A DNA stretch of 64,000 bases from JAVBNT01 sp031551355. GTDB lineage: Bacteria; Vulcanimicrobiota; CADAWZ01. The stretch spans positions 62,001 through 126,000 of the forward strand of contig JAVBNT010000020.1 in NCBI GenBank assembly GCA_031551355.1, in the 5' to 3' direction. This document shows positions 57,251-64,000 of this stretch, piece after piece. The notes below the pieces were generated by a model. The model searched no databases. It had not been told where the DNA came from and saw nothing but the letters and a program-made list of their open reading frames with translations. The position numbers and the translations under genes are program-made. Numbering within the stretch: the stretch's first letter is position 1; every line of letters starts with the position of its first letter.

Positions 57251-59080
57251 TTATTTTTCTATTCTGAATAATCGGTATGGCGAGACATTTTCCGGCGTTA
57301 TTTCCGTCATTTTTTCCTTTAATGGCGGCGGTTTGTTAACTCCGCATCCCAAAAGAACATAATCTATATTGGCAAAAACTGGATTTATTCCTGCTATATA
57401 ATGAGTTTTTTCGTATACTGCCCCTCTGTCGACATGTATGGCCTGTATGCCGTTTTTTTCTATTGAATAACTGTTTTTGCATTGCCGGTCAATGTTTTCC
57501 AGCAGCGTAAAAAAATAAGGGCTGTTCAGGTACGTTTCCATTATTTTATCACTGTTAACCGCTTTTGAGATCAGCAGCGTTTTTCCCTGATTGTTTTTGA
57601 TGTAAGAGGCAATTATTGCCGCCTGACCGACAATATCCCTGTTCTGTGCGGCATTTATGACCATACTGTTTTTACTGTATAATATCCCGTTATTCAGGAT
57701 AAAAATAGTTGTGAGTAGGATTATCAATATTTTCCCCAGTTTTTGCGGCTGTTTTATTGCCAGATATGAGCCGTATACGGTAAATAAGAGCATCAGCGTT
57801 TTCAAAAAATCAAAGTATCCGACTTTTAGTAATATCTGCGGATAAACAATATTTACAAACGGCTGTGTGCTTGTATGTGTTATATGTGCAAAAAAGGTCG
57901 AATCAACCATAGAGTCTCCGACCGGCGGTATTGCTATAAAGGCTATAAACATAACCAACGCTGATGCGGACATTATCATTAGCAGCTTTTTGTTTTGGAT
58001 TTTGATTTTTATGGTTTCTAAAAAAAGTGCAATCAGAGGAATTACGATCGGGAACATATATCTCAAGTGTATTCTGGGAATTTTTGCGGGAAAATCTTCG
58101 ACAATACATATTGTGCCGCAGATTATCAGACTGGCAAATATTATTGACAATATGGTGAAGGCGGTTATTTTTCTGTAATCCTCATTCATTTTTGAAAAGT
58201 TGACGATCGGCAGTACTACGGGAAATATTAGAAAAGCGAAAATTATATATGTGCTATAAATAATCATCGAATAAAAAATGTATCTGATTTTTGCGAAGTC
58301 AATGGTTTCTACGGCAAGGCTGTTAAAATAGATGTTATTTGTCAGCGTTCCTGTTTTTAATAAAAGGTGGAAACAGAAAAATAAAAAGAGCGGCAATAAA
58401 ACAATTGTTGCAATAAAAATTTTTTTCTGTTTTTCAGTAGCTTTTTTTATTTTATCCCATACGGCAACAGCAATAAATGCCGGAATAAAGTACAGTGCAA
58501 CCACTTTTGTCTGAAAAAGCAATATTATTGAGATGATGACCTTTGCAGCGGATACAAGTTTTTGTCTGTAGCCGTCCGCTTTTATGTAGTCCCATACAAA
58601 ACAAAAAAGCCATAGTGACAGAGGGTAGAACAGTGATTCTGACATCACCAGTGAGGTAATGAACAGATCCGGCGAAATTACCGACAATAACGAGATTAAA
58701 ATAGCTTCTTTTTTGTTTTGCGTAATGCTTTTTCCAATTATGTAAGCAGGGAAGACAGCCGAAGACATTACGACTGAGTTTATAAATTTTATTGTATCGT
58801 ATGAAATTTGCGGGTTTTTAATCAGCGCGGCCGGAGAAATTAGAATCGGATAGAGAATCTGTTTGAAGTTCAGAGGCAGCGATCTTACAAGTATTTGCCC
58901 GTTTTCTGATATGGAACGTGAAATGTTAAGGTATATCAGCTCGTCATAATATATATGTATGAAGAGGTTGGCTTTGGCAAGTATGTAACGTACTGCAATG
59001 CTGATAATGAAAAACACGGTCAGCAGCAGCGGTATTTCTATATCGGCGGTTTTGGCGCTTAGTTTTATCGGTGACTTCAT
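57251..59080 (-). CDS. Multi-pass membrane glycosyltransferase, GT-C-like
   Basis: A 609-residue protein with about 11 to 13 hydrophobic segments and a soluble C-terminal 100 residues. The first outer loop has IHIYYDELIYL, an acidic pair where PMT/ArnT-type (GT39/GT83-like) enzymes have their catalytic Asp/Glu. Such enzymes use lipid-linked sugars on the outer side of the membrane. The C-terminal part has NSPYFFTLLENIDR, which looks like the globular domain of such enzymes. It overlaps the upstream membrane-protein gene by four bases. Confidence 0.75.
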   Translation of the reverse strand: MKSPIKLSAKTADIEIPLLLTVFFIISIAVRYILAKANLFIHIYYDELIYLNISRSISENGQILVRSLPLNFKQILYPILISPAALIKNPQISYDTIKFINSVVMSSAVFPAYIIGKSITQNKKEAILISLLSVISPDLFITSLVMSESLFYPLSLWLFCFVWDYIKADGYRQKLVSAAKVIISIILLFQTKVVALYFIPAFIAVAVWDKIKKATEKQKKIFIATIVLLPLFLFFCFHLLLKTGTLTNNIYFNSLAVETIDFAKIRYIFYSMIIYSTYIIFAFLIFPVVLPIVNFSKMNEDYRKITAFTILSIIFASLIICGTICIVEDFPAKIPRIHLRYMFPIVIPLIALFLETIKIKIQNKKLLMIMSASALVMFIAFIAIPPVGDSMVDSTFFAHITHTSTQPFVNIVYPQILLKVGYFDFLKTLMLLFTVYGSYLAIKQPQKLGKILIILLTTIFILNNGILYSKNSMVINAAQNRDIVGQAAIIASYIKNNQGKTLLISKAVNSDKIMETYLNSPYFFTLLENIDRQCKNSYSIEKNGIQAIHVDRGAVYEKTHYIAGINPVFANIDYVLLGCGVNKPPPLKEKMTEITPENVSPYRLFRIEK

Positions 59081-60825
59081 TTTGGCGTTTCCGGGTAAAA
59101 TTTGCTGAATTTGTATACGTAATAGATTTTCTCTCCCGTTTGCGGGTTTTTTCCGAACACATCGGCAACGGTTGCCTGTGCGTTAATATTATAATGTTCC
59201 TTGAGGAAAATGCAAATTTGGGATATTTTCTCAGTGCGCTCCAGAGAATCGTTTCCGGGTCTTCTGTCGCCGCTATGGTCTGCTACAATGTAAAAAACGT
59301 TATTTTTGCCGGTGAGATCTGTAAAAATATTCTTTATCCCGTATTTTTCTTTTATGGCGATGTTCTGGGCTGTTCCGCTCCACCAGTCACCGGATGTGGT
59401 TGAGTTTTCAAACTGTGCAAATTCCGGTGTTTCAAATATCCCGTAAGCTTCATTTCTGAAACTATAGGTGTCGTAAATGTAGAAATTGTTTTTCCTGTTT
59501 TTCATGTAATCGGCCAGTGAACGGTATTGCCGGTATTTTCCGGTGTCATAAGCGGCGGAACGTTTTATCATCCCCTGATATATGAATCCGCAGGCAATGA
59601 AAGCCGCCATCAGTAGTATCGCTGTGATTTTTTTTGTAAGCTGCGGTTTTTCCTTTCCGCTTTTCAGAAGCCCGTATACCGCAAGCATGATTAATATTGA
59701 TGCTATGAACTGAGGGATAATAACCCTGTCCAGTGCCCGTCCCATAAAATTTAATCCGCTTACAATCATCATTGTTGTGAGCAGACAGGCAATAATGTAA
59801 GATGAGGTATTCCTCTGCCTGATTGCCAGAATGATGCCCAGAAAGGATATGGTTAGGATATTTCCCAGTGAGTTTTTTATGCCGGTGAGCGTTTGGAGCA
59901 GATATTGTCCGTGATCGGCTTTTTTCAGCAGACACTCTTTTTTCGCCATGACGATCTGCTCCAGTTTTTCTTTGCTGAAAAAAGCATCATCATAATTATA
60001 GGACAGCAGCATTCCATAATCGTTTTTGCTCAAATTTGCATGGCTGCAGATATCCGCCGCTTCTTCACGGGGGACTTTGTGATAGTCGGTTGCAGTCGTT
60101 CTTACTTTCATTTCATAGAAAGCTTTTCTTTCCGGCGTGTCCTGATAACAAGCGTCGTTTACAAACCACATAAATATTGAGGCGGCAAAAGCGGCTGCTA
60201 TAATCAGGCTGAATTTAAGAGAGCTGATGTTCAGACCGGTTATTTTTCTTTTTCTGTTGAACAGATCCGCTGCCAACAGTGCAGCGACAAAAAGCGCCGA
60301 AGTATAGATGCATTGCTGCCTGAGAGCACTGCCGTTAAGGATCAGGGCAATGGCTGTATATATTTGCGGATTTGGTTTCTCTGAGTTGGCGGCGTTGAGC
60401 CACAACAGAATGCCGCCGGTAAAACTCATACATGATATGACTGTAAACTGAAAATTGTCGGGAAGTATCATGCTTCCAATCATAAGAATCAGCAGAATGA
60501 CCATAGGGAGTGATTTATAGCGACTGTATATCACATAGCAAATTGCCGTCATTGAGCAATAAATGGTCGATATTAAAAGGATACTGTACCAGGGAACCGA
60601 GATGAATGTTTTTGAAAGAAATGTAAGCATAAACCCGTAAATGATGTTGATATTTATCATGTAGGGATCATATACGCCAAATCCGCCGCCGCAGAATACG
60701 GAGGCCCAGTAGTCGTCAATGGTCTGGTACTGTATGTGCAGAACTGTAAAAACAAATATAATCCAGAAGATATTTAACAGCGCAGATACTATAAGTTTTT
60801 GCCGGTGGAAAAAATCACATAACAT
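59077..60825 (-). CDS. Multi-pass membrane protein, probable glycosyltransferase or glycan-modifying enzyme
   Basis: A 582-residue protein with about 11 hydrophobic segments and a soluble C-terminal domain. An early outer loop has YQTIDDYWASVF, with the paired aspartates typical of GT-C-like enzymes. The middle has a large loop (about 235-295) rich in Lys and Glu. I do not recognise a precise family; GtrII-like or DUF6056-like proteins are the nearest by layout. It is the first gene of the minus-strand glycan transcript, joined to the next by an ATGA-type overlap. Confidence 0.6.
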   Translation of the reverse strand: MLCDFFHRQKLIVSALLNIFWIIFVFTVLHIQYQTIDDYWASVFCGGGFGVYDPYMININIIYGFMLTFLSKTFISVPWYSILLISTIYCSMTAICYVIYSRYKSLPMVILLILMIGSMILPDNFQFTVISCMSFTGGILLWLNAANSEKPNPQIYTAIALILNGSALRQQCIYTSALFVAALLAADLFNRKRKITGLNISSLKFSLIIAAAFAASIFMWFVNDACYQDTPERKAFYEMKVRTTATDYHKVPREEAADICSHANLSKNDYGMLLSYNYDDAFFSKEKLEQIVMAKKECLLKKADHGQYLLQTLTGIKNSLGNILTISFLGIILAIRQRNTSSYIIACLLTTMMIVSGLNFMGRALDRVIIPQFIASILIMLAVYGLLKSGKEKPQLTKKITAILLMAAFIACGFIYQGMIKRSAAYDTGKYRQYRSLADYMKNRKNNFYIYDTYSFRNEAYGIFETPEFAQFENSTTSGDWWSGTAQNIAIKEKYGIKNIFTDLTGKNNVFYIVADHSGDRRPGNDSLERTEKISQICIFLKEHYNINAQATVADVFGKNPQTGEKIYYVYKFSKFYPETPK

Positions 60826-61011
60826 TAGGATAATTTAATTACTTTCCTATTCGGTATATTATTCATTATTACAAAGGGCTTTTCATTATATCATAAACAT
60901 TCCTGTTATTACAATTTTGTCAGATAATCCTGTTATTGATATTGTTCTTAATTATTATGGCGTGATATAATGTAGATTAAGTTTTTCAGGAGTTATTGTG
61001 AGCTTTAGTAC

Positions 61012-62481
61012 ATGTATAACAGAAGTAACGAGATAGCAAATCTTTCTCAGCGCCATCCTCTCTTTGTTGTTGTGGACATCGGAACCACCAGAGTTAAAGC
61101 CGCTTTATTTGATGATAGGGGAGTAATTTTCGCCAGTTCATCCATAATGATGCCGCTTGAGAAGAATGCCGATATTTATGAAATCCGGCCGGTTATTTGG
61201 CTTGATGCCGTAGCTTCAGTTATAAGAGATATTTCTTCAAAAAACGACTGTTCCGATGTTGTTGGTTTGTGTATATCGGGTGCAGGACCAACGCTTGTCG
61301 CATTGGACGCAAAAATGCTGCCGGTTCGGAACGCAATTTCATGGATGGATTGGCGGGCTGCGGATGAAGCGAATGAAATATCGGCTTTATCAGGGAAAAG
61401 CGTTGATGCATCCTGGCTGGCGGCAAAATTTTTATGGATGAAACGCAGCGAGACCGATCTTTTTGAGAAAACCGCTTTTGTAATGCAGCCGCTCGATTAT
61501 GTGGCTGCCGTTTTTACCGGAGAGCCTGGAATTTCGATTGTCTCGGAAACGTTTAATGCCGTTCCGGAAGATATCTGGCTTGCAGCCGGACTGCCGTCGG
61601 GTGTCCTTCCCCGGCGGTTTCGTATGGGTGAGGTTATCGGTAAACTTTCCGGCAAGTGGGCTTCTTTTTTGGGACTGCCCTCCGGTGTTGCCGTTGTTGC
61701 AGGTACCGGTGGAGCGGATGTTGTTGAGGTTTTGCTGGGAACAGCTCTTTTTGAACAGCATATTGTTTGTGACAAATCAGGAACATCCGAGGGACTGGAG
61801 ATGTTCTCCGAAAGAAAAGTTGAACTTCCGGGAATGTTTATTGTTCCGCATCCTTTTGTTGCCGGTGCCTGGCACATCGGCGGCATGATGTCTTCCGGCG
61901 GCAAAGCGTTGGAGTGGTTCCTGAGGTCTTTTTATCCTAAAACGGCCACGTTTGAAGATTTGTCGCTTGAAGCTGAGACAGTTGAACCCGGATGTGGCGG
62001 ACTTGTTTTTCTGCCGTACCTTTTCGGCGAAAGAACCCCTGTTTGGGATCGTAATGCCAAAGGAGTATTTTTCGGACTTTCGGTAGAACATGAACGTAGG
62101 CATATGGCAAGGGCGGTAATGGAGGGGGTTGCTTTTGGTATGTCACAGATCATCGGTATTTTTTCTTCCGGAGGACTTGCACCAAAAGAGATCGTGGCTA
62201 CCGGTAAACCGTCGTCTAATTTTTTGTGGAACCAGATAAAAGCGGACGTTTCCGGCCTGCCTTTAAAAACGACGGGTGAAATTGAAGCGGAGCTTTTAGG
62301 TTTATCGATAATTACGTCAAATGCTCTTGGTCTGACAACAGATCTTGTTGAGACCTCCAGAAGGCTTGTAAGGTTTGATAATTTTTTTTATCCTTCAAAA
62401 GAGTATGCCCATGTTTACAGAAAGAATTATTATATTTACTCCGAACTTTATTCTTCTCTTAAAAAATTGTTTCACTCCTGA
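61012..62481 (+). CDS. FGGY-family sugar kinase (xylulokinase-like)
   Basis: A 489-residue kinase that phosphorylates a pentose, ketose or polyol with ATP. The opening phosphate loop VVVDIGTTRVKAALFDDRG (about 18-36) and WMDWRA near 105 match XylB-type enzymes; GTGGADVVEVLLG and VAFGMSQII follow. The sugar cannot be told from sequence. No isomerase or transporter is nearby. The ATG at 61012 lacks a good ribosome binding site; an SD-preceded GTG at 60998 opens a 12-codon frame that overlaps the start, possibly coupling translation. Confidence 0.88.
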   Translation: MYNRSNEIANLSQRHPLFVVVDIGTTRVKAALFDDRGVIFASSSIMMPLEKNADIYEIRPVIWLDAVASVIRDISSKNDCSDVVGLCISGAGPTLVALDAKMLPVRNAISWMDWRAADEANEISALSGKSVDASWLAAKFLWMKRSETDLFEKTAFVMQPLDYVAAVFTGEPGISIVSETFNAVPEDIWLAAGLPSGVLPRRFRMGEVIGKLSGKWASFLGLPSGVAVVAGTGGADVVEVLLGTALFEQHIVCDKSGTSEGLEMFSERKVELPGMFIVPHPFVAGAWHIGGMMSSGGKALEWFLRSFYPKTATFEDLSLEAETVEPGCGGLVFLPYLFGERTPVWDRNAKGVFFGLSVEHERRHMARAVMEGVAFGMSQIIGIFSSGGLAPKEIVATGKPSSNFLWNQIKADVSGLPLKTTGEIEAELLGLSIITSNALGLTTDLVETSRRLVRFDNFFYPSKEYAHVYRKNYYIYSELYSSLKKLFHS

Positions 62482-62520
62482 TTCTGAGAGTTTTATAAAA
62501 TATTGAAAGGCGGTGGTATT

Positions 62521-62808
62521 ATGCCGACATATTGTTACCGTAAGGAAGATGACGAAAAAGGGTGCGATTACTGCACTGAAATTTTTGAAATTGTTCAAAA
62601 AATGAGTGAAGAAGCTATCAAACTTTGCCCGCGGTGCGGCTCTAAAATTGAGCGTATTATTGTTCCTCATAGCGTATATTTTTACACCGACAGGGAAAAA
62701 CAGATGCTTAGCGACAAAAATTTAAGCCGTATGGGCTTTACTAAATTGGTGAGAGAAGAAAAAGGGGTGTATAGAAAAACGACGACAAGCCGTGAGGACG
62801 CATATTAG
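62521..62808 (+). CDS. FmdB-like small zinc-ribbon protein
   Basis: A 95-residue protein beginning MPTYCYR and continuing CDYCTEIFEIVQKMSEEA and LCPRCGSKIERI. C15/C18 and C36/C39 form the zinc site in the FmdB-type fold, which normally begins MPxYxYxC. The first pair is displaced by an insertion of charged residues relative to the usual form. FmdB proteins were named beside formamidase genes and may be regulators. I start it at the ATG at 62521, with AAAGGCGG upstream. A terminator follows. Confidence 0.82.
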   Translation: MPTYCYRKEDDEKGCDYCTEIFEIVQKMSEEAIKLCPRCGSKIERIIVPHSVYFYTDREKQMLSDKNLSRMGFTKLVREEKGVYRKTTTSREDAY

Positions 62809-62836
62809 AGCAATTTTATTATTGTTTCTTATTGAA

Positions 62837-62872
62837 TAGATCTGCCGGTTTCTTTCCGGCAGGTCTATTTTT
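62837..62872 (+). terminator. Intrinsic terminator of the FmdB-like gene
   Basis: AGATCTGCCGG and CCGGCAGGTCT pair across seven bases, followed by ATTTTTAATTTTT. Confidence 0.85.
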
Positions 62873-62977
62873 AATTTTTGACTTTTCAAATTTTGACTAC
62901 ATAGAGGTGTTTTTAGTTTTTTAATCTTTGTTGATGAAAATTAATTTATAAATTTCTTATTTTCTTTACAAAAGGTA

Positions 62978-63006
62978 TTGCATTTGTCAAATTTTTGTTG
63001 TATAAT
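62978..63006 (+). promoter_or_regulatory. Strong sigma70-type promoter
   Basis: TTGCAT (62978-62983) and a perfect TATAAT (63001-63006) are 17 bases apart. It is one of the best promoters in the window and points to the 39-codon gene at 63099. Confidence 0.8.
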
Positions 63007-63014
63007 GAACAAAA

Positions 63015-63063
63015 TGTTAAAAATATTAACAAATTGTTAACAAAAATAAAAAATATGTTAACA
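63015..63063. promoter_or_regulatory. Iterated TTAACA/TGTTAA sites in the leader
   Basis: TGTTAA-AAATA-TTAACA (63015-63031), TTGTTAACAA (63034-63043) and TGTTAACA (63056-63063) lie just downstream of the expected transcription start. Three palindromic units in 50 bp suggest cooperative repressor binding. Confidence 0.5.
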
Positions 63064-63098
63064 AGCGACAGTTAAACTTAGTAATGGAGGCAGCACTT

Positions 63099-63218
63099 AT
63101 GACAAACATCAAATATATTAAAATCATGACAATCGCATTTATAATCACCGGATATATATCCAATCCCGAACCTGTTTCTTACCTTAAATTATCATCCTGT
63201 CTGAGTATTGATTTATAA
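63099..63218 (+). CDS. Small protein of 39 residues, unknown
   Basis: ATG at 63099 to TAA at 63216-63218. GGAGG lies eight bases upstream (63086-63090), and a strong promoter with an operator-like leader precedes it. The product MTNIKYIKIMTIAFIITGYI... has a basic N terminus and a hydrophobic core (about 9-20), so it is either a secreted peptide or a small membrane peptide; SNPEP could follow a cleavage site. Residues 21-39 include one cysteine. The bidirectional terminator at 63268 would end the transcript. No family is recognised. Its regulatory framing suggests it is real. Confidence 0.65.
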   Translation: MTNIKYIKIMTIAFIITGYISNPEPVSYLKLSSCLSIDL

Positions 63219-63267
63219 AGGGAGACATATTTATTTTATTTTTATAAATTATTTATTACATTTATAC

Positions 63268-63330
63268 AAACATTCATAATTCAAAACGGCGCCTAATTCC
63301 CCCGGGCGCCGTTTTGAATTATGAATGTTT
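63268..63330. terminator. 26-bp perfect palindrome between convergent genes
   Basis: Positions 63268-63293 are the exact reverse complement of 63305-63330, with an 11-base loop. It ends four bases before the stop codon of the DUF3592-like gene. The GGCGCC core with AT-rich flanks acts as a bidirectional terminator. Confidence 0.8.
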
Positions 63331-63334
63331 ATGT

Positions 63335-63859
63335 TTACTGCAGTTCGGCCGACTTCGCCACCGCTTTTTTTGCCGGCAGTTTTGACTCTCTCACAAGTGC
63401 AATTGCTATTTGAATGGCCAGAATGAGGGTGAGTATAGACAGAAGTCCTCTGATTGTCGGCGACGGGTTACTTACGATAAGAGCCGATTTTGAATGAATA
63501 AAAGGTTTGTAGAAAACCGTTATTTCGCTGCCTTTTTTGTATTTGCCGATGAATTTTGCCCCCTCCTGTTTTGAGTTGAACTGATATAATTCATCGTCGT
63601 CGGATATGGAAATGTTGTCGTATTGGCTGCCGTTTACAGAATAGGAATAATGAATACGAGGCAGGTATTTATATTCATGCAGGCTGTATCCCGGTATATT
63701 TGATGCTAATTTTGTTCTGTAAAGCTCCGCATTGAGAACTGTTCCTTTTGTTTTCAGCCATTTGTGCTGGATGTTCTCCCTCATACTTTTCGTTATCAGT
63801 GAAAACGATATAAACAAAAGTAATATTATCACAAATATCCCGGTAACATATTTATTCAT
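63335..63859 (-). CDS. DUF3592-like membrane protein
   Basis: A 174-residue protein with a membrane segment at each end (about 4-24 and 135-155) and an outer domain between them. WLKTKGTVLNAELYRT, RIHYSYSVNGSQYDN and ITVFYKP match the beta-strand pattern of DUF3592, found in many bacteria and of unknown function. I start it at the ATG at 63857-63859, 17 bases after the upstream stop codon; a longer frame reaches back through that gene's end but lacks a start codon with a ribosome binding site. Confidence 0.8.
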   Translation of the reverse strand: MNKYVTGIFVIILLLFISFSLITKSMRENIQHKWLKTKGTVLNAELYRTKLASNIPGYSLHEYKYLPRIHYSYSVNGSQYDNISISDDDELYQFNSKQEGAKFIGKYKKGSEITVFYKPFIHSKSALIVSNPSPTIRGLLSILTLILAIQIAIALVRESKLPAKKAVAKSAELQ

Positions 63860-63875
63860 AAAATTTAGCCCTGTT

Positions 63876-64000
63876 TTATGGATTGTATTTCCCCTCCTTT
63901 TCAATCAAAGCGATCTTCCAGCTTTCAGAACCGGCTTTTACGGGTTTAAAAAATGTTACATAATCGGAAAAGTAATTATTCACAATTGCAGGTTTTTTAT
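63876..64000 (-). CDS. C-terminal end of an unidentified protein, cut by the window edge
   Basis: From the window's right edge the minus strand reads in one open frame to TAA at 63876-63878, about 41 codons: YFSDYVTFFKPVKAGSESW followed by KIALIEKEGKYNP. The composition is that of a real protein and it lies 17 bp ahead of the DUF3592-like gene on the same strand, so the two probably share a transcript. The family cannot be judged. Confidence 0.6.
   Translation of the reverse strand, partial: KKPAIVNNYFSDYVTFFKPVKAGSESWKIALIEKEGKYNP

Overview
The window is a moderately AT-rich bacterial chromosome segment, judged by eye, densely coded on both strands, with no rRNA, tRNA, CRISPR array or intact insertion sequence. 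Envelope genes point to a cell with an elaborate surface: a CsaB-type pyruvyl transferase (usually tied to SLH-domain anchoring of an S-layer), a Wzm/Wzt-type polysaccharide ABC exporter, a BamE-like protein, many exported proteins and a 3D-domain peptidoglycan enzyme. Together these suggest a diderm or deep-branching lineage rather than a classical firmicute or proteobacterium. The sequence alone does not let me name the phylum.

Layout. Positions 1-6.1 kb hold argF, a 3D-domain hydrolase, a tandem-ACT protein, a divergent DpnA-like methyltransferase/PD-(D/E)XK nuclease pair, and a membrane protein with an NTF2-like outer domain. Positions 6.4-16.3 kb hold a 989-residue TPR/coiled-coil/acidic-repeat protein overlapping a BamE-like gene, a TPM-domain/zinc-ribbon pair, two beta-propeller proteins and a circularly permuted ATP-grasp enzyme. 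Positions 16.8-20.6 kb hold two paralogous glycine-rich coiled-coil proteins ending in CHAP amidase-like domains, each behind the same promoter block. Positions 20.7-26.5 kb hold an Ada-like small secreted protein, csaB, an exported phosphoesterase, a propeller/poly-Q/SHOCT-like protein and a membrane-tethered F420-ligase-family protein.

The most unusual region is 26.6-36.3 kb, a minus-strand operon with a clear sigma70 promoter and an operator-like palindrome. It encodes two small secreted Lys/Glu-rich proteins, a YtrA-like GntR regulator and one ABC ATPase. These are followed by four successive modules, each an ABC-2-type permease plus a membrane-anchored protein of a paralogous family I do not recognise. 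It looks like one regulator and one ATPase serving four permease/partner pairs, and is my best candidate for an undescribed system.

From 36.5 to 60.8 kb lies a glycan locus, nearly all on the minus strand: two large membrane proteins, Wzm and Wzt, a UDP-N-acetyl-L-amino-sugar pathway (FnlA/CapE-like dehydratase, CapG-like 2-epimerase, RmlD-like reductase, separate cupin) and seven glycosyltransferase proteins. Several of these fuse GT2 and GT4 domains or carry two GT2 domains, and subsets share C-terminal tags. The genes together would make, extend and export a complex polysaccharide. The right end (61-64 kb) holds an FGGY sugar kinase, an FmdB-like zinc ribbon, a 39-codon gene with an excellent promoter and repeated GTTAAC motifs, a DUF3592-like membrane protein and the tail of another gene.

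Non-coding structure is rich. Two long perfect palindromes (31-bp and 26-bp stems) sit between convergent genes, and a recurring terminator arm (TTTCAATTGATTT followed by T) occurs three times in the first 16.6 kb.
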